From: Agrostemma githago
Lineage: Eukaryota; Streptophyta; Magnoliopsida; Caryophyllales; Caryophyllaceae
Length of the DNA: 64,000 bases
NCBI GenBank assembly: GCA_958450325.1
Contig: OY288250.1
Coordinates: forward strand, 41,080,683-41,144,682
Direction of reading: 5' to 3'
Below the pieces are notes generated by a model, which saw only the letters and a program-made list of their open reading frames with translations, searched no databases and had not been told where the DNA came from. Of the stretch, positions 23,120 to 34,704 are shown piece by piece; the first letter of the stretch is position 1, and every line of letters starts with the position of its first letter. The translations under genes and the position numbers were made by a program.

Positions 23120-23531
23120 TGTAGACACCCAAATTTGGACCTGGTGGCTGCAAAAGTGCCCAACAAACACCCAATGACGATAGGACTGCAACGCGGGTTC
23201 GCGATGTTTTAGGTAGTTTTTTCTATAGAACGGATCAAATAAATTACTCGGAAAAATTGAACTAACATGATGGCAGCCTTAGTCATATCTTTACGGTCGC
23301 ATAGGCACTAATTAGAGTCAATTATGACACCGGGATCTCGAGTCGGTCCCGAAACTCGAACCGAGTCAGCACCACGCCAAGTGAACCACGGGATGCACAC
23401 CCGAGGGCCAATAAGCTCACGGCGCTAGGTCAAAACCGGGGAAACCTTAGGCCTCAAGATACGTATTATACTCCTCCCTCTCGATTTTGGAAAGTATCAA
23501 AATCGTATCTTCAAAACTCCAACCGCCTCAC

Positions 23532-23635
23532 CTCACGCGTTTGAGACTCCCTACGCCTAAACCCAGGCGCCTGAGTCTTGGTGTGCCTCAGCAGGCGTTC
23601 ATATGGGTGACGAGGGCCGAAAACACCTATAAATA
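23532..23635 (+). promoter_or_regulatory. Promoter block of LTR E with its own palindromes
   Basis: CTCACGCGTTTGAG (23532-23545) and CCCAGGCGCCTGAG (23562-23575), with two weaker copies around 23550 and 23590, lie 50-100 bp upstream of TATAAATA (23628-23635). The layout matches the palindrome-plus-TATA block of the other LTRs, but the palindrome sequence is different. Confidence 0.5.
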
Positions 23636-23831
23636 CCCCCCCTCTCCTCATTCATTCGACACAATTCTCAATTCTCTTCTCCCTCCACATTCTCGCTAAG
23701 GGCTCGCACTCCGACACCCGAGGCAAACGATCCACTCGATCGTAGTTCTGATAAAAGCGACATCGACGCTACTCCTCACCTTCGAGCACCCCACTCGAAA
23801 CCGAGGTGCCTGTGTTCGACTAGCTCAAGTC

Positions 23832-23952
23832 TAGTAACGAAGTTATGCCGGATTAGCAACAGAATCAGCCAATAGTAACGAAGCTCTGCCGGAGTAGCCG
23901 CATGAGAGGTCAACGGTAACGGAACTCTGCCGAAATCACCGGTCAAGCTAGG
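23832..23952 (+). repeat. 41 bp tandem repeat, nearly three copies, in LTR E
   Basis: Units at 23832-23872, 23873-23913 and 23914-23952, each containing GTAACGAAG..TGCCGGA or a close variant. Confidence 0.75.
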
Positions 23953-24562
23953 AGGATCCGCCTGTCGAAGTCGAGTCGTCACTAGGTTGTCATCTAAACA
24001 AAACTTTACATTTTTGCGCTTTTGTTATTATGCACTACGATAACACTAGACATGGACACTAGGTCCACAAACACATACTAAAACACGTAACGTCCCAACT
24101 TCAACCACGAACACTAAAACACACTAAATAGACCCGAGTAATTCCGAGATCCGTTCTCAGCTATCTATGCATCGTGTCCCGTTTAGTGTATACTCCGAGG
24201 GTGCAACTCCTCACTATGTGATTTACTTCCATTCGCATTTACAGATTTTCGTATGATTTATTACTTTTATGACCTTATAATCGCATGTTAAATCACCTAA
24301 CACGGAATTCAAAACGTAAATTAACTAAAACTGAACAAAGTGATGGTCGGGTTCCGTATTAGTTCGGGTCCTCGCCTTACTAGGTTCGACGCATCTCTAT
24401 TAATACCGAACCGACGCATCTTATGCAGAATACCAGGTAAGGTATACCACGAGAACGACTAATATCCGTATTATCGCGTTAAAAATGATCTGCTAATACG
24501 TATAATACTAGTACTCTCTACTCTCCTACATGCATCTTTTCATGGCCTGCTTGTCACGTGAA

Positions 24563-25396
24563 CAGGCCCGTCTACGGGCGGCGCAGTAGGCGCATTTGAA
24601 CCGGGCCTCCAAATTTTAAGGGCCTCAATCTAAATGATTCTTTTGTGAAAAGTTCTATAATTAAAGATGTCAAATTTAACATAGAAATGCAGTTGCTATA
24701 GTGGTAGACTCACATTCCCATGTTTTGGACTTCCTGAGTTCAAATCCAATAAGAGCGTATTTTTTTTATTCTTTTCCTATTTTCATCAAATTCTCTCTAC
24801 ATTAATGATATTCTATTTCGATTTTCGTACAAATTAACTTAAAACTTTATATTTCTTATCGATAATTTATCTTTCCTAAAACATTAATATTTCACCCTCT
24901 TAATTTTTTTTTACTTTCATTAACCTTTTATTTTTTTCAATATACTTCTTTTATTTTTTTACTCTTATATTTTCGAGAATATTTTTCTTTTAAATTTTTT
25001 GTTGTAATTCTTTAAGATTTTTATTTATTATTTTGCAGTTGGTATAGTATTTGTTGTTACTAAAATAATATGGAGTATTCCATTAATGATTATAACTTCA
25101 TTATAGTTATAACTCTCATGTGAGACCGTAAGACGGTCTCATACAAGTTTTTGTGCTATATTATATGCACGCAACTAAATCTCATGTTAATTGTTAATGT
25201 GATATTTGGAGCAATATCCTTTTTGTGATGAAGGACTTTAAGTTTATTTGAAATCGGCCCAAAATAGTACGGAGTAGGAAATAACGTATTGGTTAGGTTA
25301 ACAAAATTTGATATAAAAAATTCCGACCACTTGTGAAAAAAGGGCCTCATTTTTTTAGTTTTGCTCCGGGCCTCTCTTATCTTTAAGACGGCCCTG
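24563..25396 (+). mobile_element. K1: hAT-type non-autonomous DNA transposon in LTR E
   Basis: 834 bp with ends CAGGCCCGTCT and (right end) ACGGCCCTG, which form imperfect terminal inverted repeats. It is flanked by a perfect 8 bp duplication CACGTGAA (24555-24562 and 25397-25404). The 8 bp duplication and CAGG-type ends point to the hAT superfamily. It has no coding capacity. It contains a tRNA-like block (about 24688-24760). A close copy, K2, lies at 27246-28082. Confidence 0.85.
24688..24760 (+). other. tRNA-like block inside K1
   Basis: TTGCTATAGTGGTAGACTC resembles a pol III A box and GAGTTCAAATCC resembles a B box, about 43 bp apart. The same block is in K2 (about 27373-27440). The anticodon arm is not convincing, so this is not called a tRNA gene. 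It may be an old SINE head captured by the transposon. Confidence 0.45.
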
Positions 25397-26019
25397 CACG
25401 TGAAATCGCATGCAAAGAATGTAAACACAACTACCTCGACAACAAAACTTACTTGTTCTTAAACAACCGATGTAGCAAAAGATATATGGTGAAAACAATG
25501 GATGTTACAGTATTTCCGCCACAACAAAAGAACTAGGTTATCAGCCCACCGGTTGATTAGTAGAGGCCGCGATAGTGCGGGCGGGATTGGGTGTTGACAT
25601 CTATCAAATGTTGACTTCCCAATACGTACCCTCACCCCTTACTCAGAATCAAGGGTTTCCGGATGTCCGAAACCATTGGCAATGAGAGTCATTCCAGGCA
25701 TGAAGTGCTTAAGGGTACAAGTCTTTATCTTTAGGTCCCGTGCCACTCAGCTTGAGCCGGCAAAGGATCAAAGTTGACTTGAACGGTTTCCGAGTCCCCA
25801 TAATTGACTCGGTGGCGACTCCACAAATCGGCAACGAATTCAGTTCACTAAAACGGTCACCTTACCAAACAGATCGACCTTTATACATTTACAACCACGA
25901 CTCCATCGATTCCAAACTGAAACACGGGTGCCCCTACCCGTCTAGTACGAGTCCGGATCGTCATCCGACACTACAAAAAAATCACCCTTTCGCGGCAATT
26001 ATTTTGGTAATTTGTGGCG

Positions 26020-26470
26020 ATTCTATTCGACGCGAAAGGTTTCCCCATCGATTGTGTCGTTGAGGTAGGCCGCGTTGCCGTAGCCTTTCGCGTCGAATAG
26101 TCTGTTCGCTGGGTTAGGTTCTTAAAAGCGACGCGAAAGAAGATGAGGTTTAGTGGCGATTTTAGTGTCGATTATTATTGATGCGGTAAATGTTTTGATT
26201 TTCCCACTAATAAGAATTGTAGCGATTGTATTCGACACAATAAGTACAATAAAACGTCATTTAGTAGCAATTATTGTAATTGTATTCGACACGATAAACA
26301 AGTACTATAATGTCATCCCTTTTACAATTTTATCGATAATATTCGACGCGATAAGTATTAAAAACAATCGTAACAATTGCATTCGACACGATATGTAATA
26401 CAATTGCAACGACATAGTAAATTGGTATCGATTTCATTCGATACGAAATATCATTTCTATCTCTCAAATA
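26020..26470. repeat. Subterminal repeats of CACTA element F
   Basis: Repeated TTCGACGCGAAAGG and ATTCGACACGATAA words in both orientations just inside the left end, with similar words at the right end. CACTA transposases bind such subterminal motifs. Confidence 0.75.
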
Positions 26471-26953
26471 CGATGCGAAAATAAAAAGAAAGGACAAGCG
26501 AAAAAACGTGATACTTGTATATAACTCATAAAATCCAAAAATTATATGTATCCAATATCGACTAAATTAAATTAATGTAAATAGGTCCAAAATAAGTGCA
26601 AACAATCCTTTTAGAACCAAAAAAAAAATTAACTGGGTCTTCAACCCCAAAGCAAAGCTTCAAACCATCTATTCCAAATTACATAGAGTAGCTGCGCCTA
26701 AAAAAAACTGCAATAACAAATATCATGTATATACCAAGTTATACCGAATTTTTTGTCATTTCCCACGTGAAAGTAAATAAATGAAATAGATTTATGTATG
26801 TATGAATATACACACTCACTGATTCATGTATGTTCTTTGGCACATATAACGAAATGTCACAAATCAGTCGCTCGAGTTGCTATAATCATCCTGTACGAAC
26901 AATTGAAAAGCACACAGAATATTATATGACGTGAGTCCATTATCTAGTTCAGT
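26471..26953. other. Non-coding A/T-rich part of CACTA element F
   Basis: No gene, repeat array or RNA recognised between the subterminal repeats and the transposase exons. Confidence 0.6.
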
Positions 26954-28663
26954 TCAGTATAATATCATATTTGTAACATATTGTGTATTAAGTACAAACC
27001 AATTATATAAAAAAATGAAATAAGAACATACCGTTATAGTCTGATCGTATTTTGAATATTCTTTTGATGTTCTACCTTTAAAGAGGGCCAACAATTCATG
27101 GAATACATTCTCTAGTTGATTTTGCTTTTCCAATACCTTATTTACCTCCGCGTCACTCTTTGCTTGTACCATCTTCAATTCTTCGGTATGTTTCTGTTGC
27201 ATGAGGTTCATCTCATCACGAAACTTGGTCATTAACTCATTGGAGTAGGCCTGTCTACAGGGCAGCGTAGTAGGTGCATTTGAGCCGGGCCTCCAAATTT
27301 TAAGGGCCTCAATCTAAATGATTCTTTTGTGAAAAGTTCTATAATTAAAGATGTCAAATATAACATGAAAATGTAGTTGCTATAGTGGTAGACTCATATT
27401 CCCATGTTTTGGACTTCCTGAGTTCAAATCCTAATAAGAGCATATTTTCTTTTTTTATTCTTTTCCTATTTTCATCAAATTCTCTCTACATTAATGCTCT
27501 TCTATTTCGATTTTCGTACAAATTAACTTAAAACTTTATATTTCTTATTGATAATTTATCTTTCCTAAAACAATAATATTTCACCCTCTTAAATTTTTTT
27601 TACTTTCATTAACCTTTTATTTTTTTTCAATATACTTCTTTTATTTTTTACTCTTATATTTTCGAGAATATTTTTCTTTTAAATTATTTGTTGTAATTCT
27701 TTAAGATTTTTATTTATTATTCTGCAGTTGGTATAGTATTTATTGTTATTAAAATAATATGGAGTATTCCATTAATGATTATAACTTTATTATAGTTATA
27801 ACTCTAATGTGAGACCGTAAAACGGTCTCATACAAGTTTTTGTGCTATATTACATGCACGCAACTAAATCTCATGTTAATTGTTAATGTGATATTTGGAG
27901 CTATATCCTTTTTGTGAAGGACTTTAAGTTTATTTGAAATCGGCCCAAAATAGTACGGAGTAGGAAATAACGTATTGGTTAGATTAATAAAATTTGGTAT
28001 AAAAAATTCCGATCACTTGTGAAAAAAGGGCCTCATTTTTTTAGTTTTGCTCCGGACCTCTCTTATCTTTGAGACGACCCTGCATTGGAGGCGACATTGT
28101 TTTCCACAAAGTCTGACAATGGTTGTACCCCAGAATTACCCCACAGCTTGAAAGTACACAAGCCTCCACCAACTCCGCGCACACGTCCACGTCGTTCTTC
28201 TTTTCCTATTACTTGATCAAATATATCTCCTTTCCAAGCTATCTTTCCATCCATTTGCTCTATTTGATTTGGTAACTCTTGTAATTTTTGTTTCATTAAT
28301 TCCTAATGTATGTAAAAAATGTTTGAAATAATCAATGATATAGTGACGAAGAAAGTAAAAAAATAGAAGGATAAGTGCTACTACTTTTTTTGCAATAATT
28401 AAATAAAACTTACAACTGCTTTTGCCGACTTTTCATCAATTTTCTTCTTCTCTCTTGTTTTTCTATCCTTGTGAGTCTCAATGAAAATTTGAGCGTGGTT
28501 GGGCTCAACACCATTAGCCGTCTAGATAAAGAATATAAAACACTAGATTATTTACTGCACACAAAAATAATAGAAAGGAAACAATAACAGAGCACAGATA
28601 TTAAACAATTTATGAAAAAGAGTATCACCCTTTTAGCTCTTAGTTGAGCAAAACTTTGTCTCC
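26954..28663 (-). pseudogene. CACTA transposase C-terminal exons (Transposase_24-like), interrupted by K2
   Basis: Minus-strand exons separated by canonical introns. One starts near 28663 and encodes GRQSFAQLRAKR. One runs 28521-28414, between ..TCTAG| and |GTAAGT, and encodes IFIETHKDRKTREKK. One starts at 28302 and encodes GDIFDQVIGKEERRGRVRGV. The last is split by K2 and resumes as ELMTKFRDEMNLMQQ..., a coiled-coil-like tail ending at a GTAGAA splice site near 27075. The GRVRG..T..LWG region and the ETHK segment fit the plant Ptta/En/Spm transposase family (PF03004). Upstream exons are missing: copia J sits in the intron just before 28663, and host-like sequence follows on its far side. 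Confidence 0.75.
27246..28082 (+). mobile_element. K2: second hAT-type element, inside a transposase exon of F
   Basis: 837 bp, closely similar to K1 along its length, flanked by a perfect 8 bp duplication CATTGGAG (27238-27245 and 28083-28090). Removing it and one duplication restores an open frame in the CACTA transposase exon (..VENNVASN then ELMTKF..). That confirms the boundaries. Confidence 0.88.
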
Positions 28664-28680
28664 CTGCGCACAGTGAGACA

Positions 28681-29561
28681 TGTTATCACGGTAGTAGTAG
28701 AAGCAGAGAAAGAGAAGGGTTAGATCTTATCTGAAACGAAGAACAGAAGCTGTGTCGCGACTAGAACGTCACTGTCCTAAAGTTGATTTATGCCCCGTCT
28801 ACTACACACGGCCTCAATGGCACCCAACTCCCAGGATTCCACAACTATTCCGTAACTTCAGTGTAGGTGAAGCACGGTTGAATACAGCCAAGAACGTTTG
28901 CCAACAACTTAACCGAAACAGAGAAATGTATAAGAAGTATGAAGTATGAGAAAGAATGTGTGAGTTGATTGTGTGACTGAAGTGAAAAGGGAGAGCAGTA
29001 TATATAGTGTGGCAAGTGTAAGTTTTCAGTGTGCCACAATAAATGCACACTGGAAACTTGCACAATCAGTACAGTAATCAGTCTCGAAAAAGTACAACAA
29101 TCAGTCTCGGAAATGTCAGAAGACTGACTGAGTTTGAAAAGGATGCTTCTGGAAAAAACAATAATCCGACTACTAAAAATTACCCGCAAGCGGTACGCCG
29201 CAGGCGCTCTACCAAAAGAAGAAAGGATGGAGAAATTATTGGCAAACGGAGTTTTAGTGTTTAGATGTTCAGTGTCTTGTGGACATTAACTGACACCCAG
29301 TGCGTACAAAAACCTAAAACCATCATTTAGAGGTGGATCGAAGCCTTTAACCTCCTAATGATGTTGGTAGAAGGTTAGTTGCGCACTTACCGTACTTAAA
29401 TCAGGGCTAGTATTCGCACCATCCATGAACTCATCATGAACGCTAACTGTATGTAGTAAGTGTTTTACTTGGACTTCCCAAGTGCTCTCCAAATGAATCC
29501 CGGTAATTCATGAATGCCTCTAGAGATCCTAAAGCCTAAGAATCTCTTGGGGTTTAGAGCA
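28681..29561 (-). repeat. 3' LTR of copia J
   Basis: The U5/R part (28681-29215) matches the other LTR closely. A TATATATA at 28999-29006 is in the right place for a minus-strand promoter. The outer limit is inferred from the purine-rich tract AATGTGGGGGATTAT (sense), which lies at 29576-29562 and should precede the LTR. The part 29216-29561 does not match the other LTR. Confidence 0.65.
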
Positions 29562-29809
29562 ATAATCCCCCACATTCACATAGGTAAATTCATCAGGTTT
29601 GACTGTCACAAACCATCCGTTTAGGACTATGAATTTATTAAGAGCCAAGGCTCAACCTTAAAACACAAGACAGTAGAAATCAAAATAAAACATATGTCAC
29701 GTAAAACAATTACAAAAGGAAATGGTTGTGACATTATTACTCGAGTTCACTGTGACTTTGTTTGACCGCATTTGACCTTAGCTGAGCTAAGTTGGGTATC
29801 AATCACAGT

Positions 29810-32800
29810 TTACTCCTTTACGGGCTTTAAACCCATTTCCCGTGCTGTCTCCAGCACCATCTTTCTACCAAGGCCTTTGGTGAAAGGATCCGCTATGTTC
29901 CTCTCGGATCTTACATACTCAATTGAGATTACATTTTCTCTGATCAGATTCCTCACAATTCCATGCCTTAGGCGTATGTGTCTCCTTTTGCCATTGTATG
30001 TTTGACTGTGAGCTACCCCAATTGCATCTTGATTGTCACAATGCATGGAGATTGATGGAGTCGGCTTCCCCCACAATGGAATGTCAGCTAGCAGACTCCT
30101 AAGCCACTCAGCTTCCTGTCTTGCCAATTCTAGAGCAATAAATTCAGATTCCATTGTTGATTTGGCAATGCAAGTTTGTTTAGACGATTTCCATGAAATA
30201 GCACCACTAGCAAGTGTAAACACATAACCACTAGTAGATAAAATATCAGGAGAATCGGCTATCCAATTAGCATCAGTATAACCTTCTAGAACTGCAGGTG
30301 TTCTCTCGAAATGTAAACCCCAATCCATAGTACCCCTTAAGTATCTCAACAAACGAATAAGGGCTGTCCAATGGTCTTGTCCGGGGTTATGAGTGTACCT
30401 ACTTAGTCTGCTTACTGCGTAGGCAATGTCGGGTCTAGTATAATTCATTAGGTACATGACACTACCGATAATCTTAGCATATTCCTCTTGTCCCACACTG
30501 TTCCCGAGGTTTTTAGCCAGATCTATACTAGAGTCATAGGGTGAGGACAGGGGTAAACTATCAAACTGATTGAACTTTCTCAGAATCTTTTCCGTGTAAT
30601 GAGACTGACTCAAACATAATCCTGTTTTCGTTCTAGTGATTTTTACCCCAAGAATAAAATCGGCCTCCCCTAGGTCTTTTATGTCAAAACACGAATTTAG
30701 AAAACTTTTGGTAGCGTCTACCACATGCATGTTTGTACCAAATATGAGCATATCATCCACATACAAACATACTATTACACAACCAGAATCATCATATTTA
30801 GAATACACACATGCATCAGAATCGTTTACCGTGAAACCGTTGGATCTGATAGTTTTGTCAAATTTGTCATACCATTGCTTTGGTGCCTGTTTCAGGCCGT
30901 ACAAGGACCTGATGAGCATGCATACCTTGTTTTCTTGTCCAGGAGCCAAAAAACCTTCTGGTTGTTTCATGTAGATCTCTTCATCAAGATCGCCATTTAA
31001 AAATGCAGTCTCTACATCCATCTGATGAATAACTAAATCATGTATAGACGCAAGTGCAATTAGAGCCCTAATAGTAGACACTTTAGTAACAGGTGAGTAA
31101 GTGTCAAAGAAATCCAAACCTTTCGTTTGACGATTACCACATACAACAAGTCTGGCCTTAAATTTATCAACTGAGCCATCGGGTTTGAGTTTCTTTCTAA
31201 ACACCCACTTATTACTTAGGGGTTTACAACCCCTAGGTAAATCTGTTAACACCCAAGTGTTATTACTCATAATAGACTCTATTTCACTATTAATGGCTTG
31301 AAGCCAAAAAGTGGAATCAATGAAGCTCATAGCCTCTTTATAAGTTCTAGGATCTGTTTCGAGCATAAAAACATTTACAACATACTCATCAACTAAACTC
31401 GTTTTGGCAAGGAAAGCGGTCACGAAATCTGGACCAAAACTGGTTTCGGTCCTGGATCGTTTGCTCCTTCGCGGTTGTTTGGGAACCACCGCAGGAGTAG
31501 GGGAACGCGCTGCAACAACAGGAGCCAAAGAGTTAGTTTTCATAGGAAAAATATGCTCAAAAAATTCTGCATCTCTAGATTCTTTTATGGCCCCGAAACC
31601 GGACGAATCTTTAAGAATGAAGCGGTTAGCGGCACTATTCATGGCATGCCCGATGTAGTCCGTCTATGGTTTTCGGTCCAATTTTGCTCCTTTGAAACGT
31701 TGGTATCCCGATCTTCGCCAGGCACCCCCACACTTTGAGGTATTTGAGATTGGGCTTGTAACCTTTCCACAGCTCATAAGGAGTTTTACCTGTTTTCTTA
31801 TGAGGTACACGATTCAGAACGTGACATGCATAAAGAACTGCTTCACCCCACATATTAGTTGGCATTCCAGAACTCAACAACATTGCATTCATCATATTCT
31901 TTAGTGATCGGTTTTTGCGTTCGGCAACACCGTTTTGTTGGGGTGAATAGGGGGCAGTTCTTTCATGTATAATACCATGGGTCTTACAATAGTCACTAAG
32001 TGGATTACCGTCGTATTCACCTCCCCGGTCAGATCTTACTCGTTTTATTTTAAGGTCTAATTGATTTTCAACCTCGGCTTTAAACTCTATGAACTTTTCT
32101 TCAGCCTCATCTTTGGTTGTTAATAAATAGACCCTAGTGTAGCGAGAAAAATCATCCACAAAAGTGATATAGTAATGTTTCCCACCCCTACTTGTGGTGT
32201 TCTTAAAATCAGCTAAGTCTGAGTGAATTAGCTCAAGAAGCGTAGTAGAACGTTCCACACATTTATTAAAGGGTGTTTTAGCATGCTTAGCTTCGACACA
32301 TATTTCACACTTATCAAAATTTGTGTCGCTAAAGTCAGTAATAAGGTCATGCTTTTTCATGTTCTTAATGGAGGTCACATTCACATGTCCTAATCTAGCA
32401 TGCCACAAGGAAACAGACTCAGCAATGTAAACGAAAGAGGATGAACCTTTATTAATAGCTTCTATGTCTAATACAAATAATCCACCATTACAAAAACCTT
32501 TACCGACAAAATTTCCATTTCTAGTAAGCACAAGTTTATCAGATTCGAAAGCTAATTTGATACCTGCTTTGTTTAATAAAGCTCCAGAGATAAGATTTCT
32601 TCGTATATCAGGAACATGTAGCACGTTATTAAGTTCAAGAGTCTTACCGGAAGTGAGCTTCAAAATGACTTTCCCTTTGCCAAGTACCTTCACGGTGCTA
32701 GAGTTTCCCATAAATACGCATTCCCCACTTGGTACTTGAGAGTAATCCGTGAAAACATCTCGATTGGAGCAAATGTGCCTTGTAGCGCCAGTATCAACAA

Positions 32801-33803
32801 TCCATTCCGAAAAATTGCTTACTAAATTAACTTCTGACACAACAGCAGCAACTATATCGTCATCTTGTTCAGTAAGATTAACATGAGATTTATTGGGGTT
32901 CCTTTTACCAGCGGGAGAAAAGCCATCGGGACAAAATCTAGAAGAGTGACCCGATTTACCACATGTAAAACAATTTCCCTTAAATTCCCGTTTACCTTCA
33001 CCTTTAGTATCCCCCTTGCCATCCCGTTTGAAGGTATTCTGGTTTCTAGTCCCATGAACTTGATTTGAAGATTTGTTACCCCGCTTTTGCCCTTTGTAAT
33101 GGTTCTTAGACTCGGTCAGGTTAGCCATAGAAGAGGAGTGTTCGACTTGTTTACCCAAAGTCTGTATACGGTTTTGTTCCTCAATCTTTATATGAGACAC
33201 TAGTTCTAAAAGGGTAAAATCCTTTTGTTTGTGTTTCATACTACGAACATAATTTTCCCAAGAAACCGGAAGTTTATCTAATAGACAATTAGCCTGAAAA
33301 ACCTCACAAATTTTCATACCTTCTGCCATTACCTCTGCACATAGATTTTCGTACTCATGGACTTGATCTAAAATGGGTTTCTCATCGAATAGCTTGAAGT
33401 TTAACCAACGACTGCAAGCATACTTTTTCGTTCCATAATCATCAGAACCATACTTGGTTTTGAGAGCATCCCTAATTTCAGTAGCCTTCTTAAACTTACT
33501 GTAAATCAAGTACAATGAAGAAGTCATATAATGCAATAACATTCCCCTACAAGTAATATTATCCGTTCCATAATCTCTACCCGAATTTTCTGGAGCCTCA
33601 GATTTAGTAAGTGTATAAACGATCCCTAATTGAGTTAGAAAAAATTCCATCTTATCCGACCACATACGGTAATTTTTTCCATCAAAAAGTTCTAATCTGG
33701 ACATGTCGGGTATGAAAGGGTTATGAACAATAGCAGTAGGAACGGAAGTGACAACAAGAGGTGGAGGAGTAGAGACAACAGCACTAACAGGACTACCAAC
33801 CAT
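29810..33803 (-). pseudogene. Copia J gag-pol polyprotein, one frameshift
   Basis: Starts at ATG 33803. Order: copia gag (RLELFDGKNYRMWSDKMEFF near residue 35); zinc knuckle CFTCGKSGHSSRFC (about residue 277); protease WIVDTGATRHIC; integrase zinc domain HARLGHV...CEIC and core with SDRGGEYDGN and QQNGVAERKN; then a frameshift near 31660, where one extra base puts the frame into an early TAG at about 31635. The second part (31642-29810) carries reverse transcriptase (ARLVVCGNRQTKG, DVETAFLNGDL, YVDDMLIFG) and RNase H (GYTDANWIADSPDILSTSGY, MESEFIALE). Length and order are those of plant Ty1/copia. Apart from the single shift the frames are open, so inactivation is recent. Confidence 0.9.
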
Positions 33804-33819
33804 GATGAAAAACGAAATT

Positions 33820-33833
33820 TAAATCAACTTTAG
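33820..33833 (-). promoter_or_regulatory. Candidate self-complementary primer site of copia J
   Basis: Two bases after the 5' LTR end, where a tRNA primer site (TGG...) is expected, the sense strand reads CTAAAGTTGATTTA. Its exact reverse complement lies inside the LTR at 33932-33945 (sense) and again in the other LTR (28777-28790). A 14-bp RNA fold-back would place LTR RNA at the priming position. Self-priming is inference. Confidence 0.45.
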
Positions 33834-33835
33834 AT

Positions 33836-34565
33836 TGTTATCACGGTAGTAGTAGAAGCAGAGAAAGAGAAGGGTTAGATCTTATCTGAAACGAAGAACG
33901 GAAGCTGTGTCACGACTAGAACGTCACTGTCCTAAAGTTGATTTATGCCCCGTCTACTACACACGGCCTCAATGGCACCCAACTCCCAGGATTCCACAAC
34001 TATTCCGTAACTTCAGTGTAGGTGAAGCACGGTTGAATACAGCCAAGAACGTTTGCCAACAACTTAACCGAAACAGAGAAATGTATAAGAAGTATGAAGT
34101 ATGAGAAAGAATGTGTGAGTTGATTGTGTGACTGAAGTGAAAAGGGAGAGCAGTATATATAATGTGGCAAGTGTAAGTTTTCAGTGTGCCACAGTAAATG
34201 CACACTGGAAACTTGCACAATCAGTACAGTAATCAGTCTCGAAAAAGCACAACAATCAGTCTCGGAAATGACAGAAGACTGACTGAGTTTGAAAAGGATG
34301 CTTCTGGAAAAAACAATAATCCGACTACTAAAAATTACCCGCAAGCGCTGCGCCGCAGGCGCTCTACCAAAACCCAAAGCCCGAGCCCGGCCCGACTCGA
34401 CTCGGCGCGCGCGCGCGCGTGTGTGGTGTACATAGTCCTCTCTTGTACACATCTAGTAGAATATTAAAGAGGGTCATATATGAACATGTTTTAGTAGTCA
34501 TAAATGATCCATGTGGGATAGTTAATGACACTTAATGAGCTTCTTTTGAAGCATTAACTCTAACA
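33836..34565 (-). repeat. 5' LTR of copia J
   Basis: 730 bp with TGTTA and TAACA ends, next to the duplication AGACA at 34566-34570. Its U3 part contains a short GC/GT alternating tract (about 34402-34424) that is absent from the other LTR. Confidence 0.8.
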
Positions 34566-34704
34566 AGACATAGTTTGATTTTTTTGATTGATCATATTAA
34601 TTGCTGCACGTCTCTGTGCATATATAGAGGTATAGCTTTGTTAATTTATTAAATTTTCTCTGGGTTAGGTTCTTCGTTACTAGTTATTTTCGTCCATTAT
34701 GTAG

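Larger units (their letters stand above)
28681..34565 (-). mobile_element. Element J: Ty1/copia retrotransposon in CACTA element F
   Basis: Minus-strand copia element with 5' LTR 33836-34565 and 3' LTR from 28681 to about 29561, flanked by the 5 bp duplication AGACA (28676-28680 and 34566-34570). The LTR ends are TGTTA...TAACA in the right-hand copy. The two LTRs match over about 535 bp (28681-29215 vs 33836-34370) and then diverge completely in U3. The polyprotein has one frameshift. No TGG-type primer site follows the 5' LTR. Confidence 0.88.

Noticed and set aside
24688..24760. tRNA gene
   Set aside because: Only A-box and B-box-like words; acceptor and anticodon stems do not pair and the block is part of a transposon.
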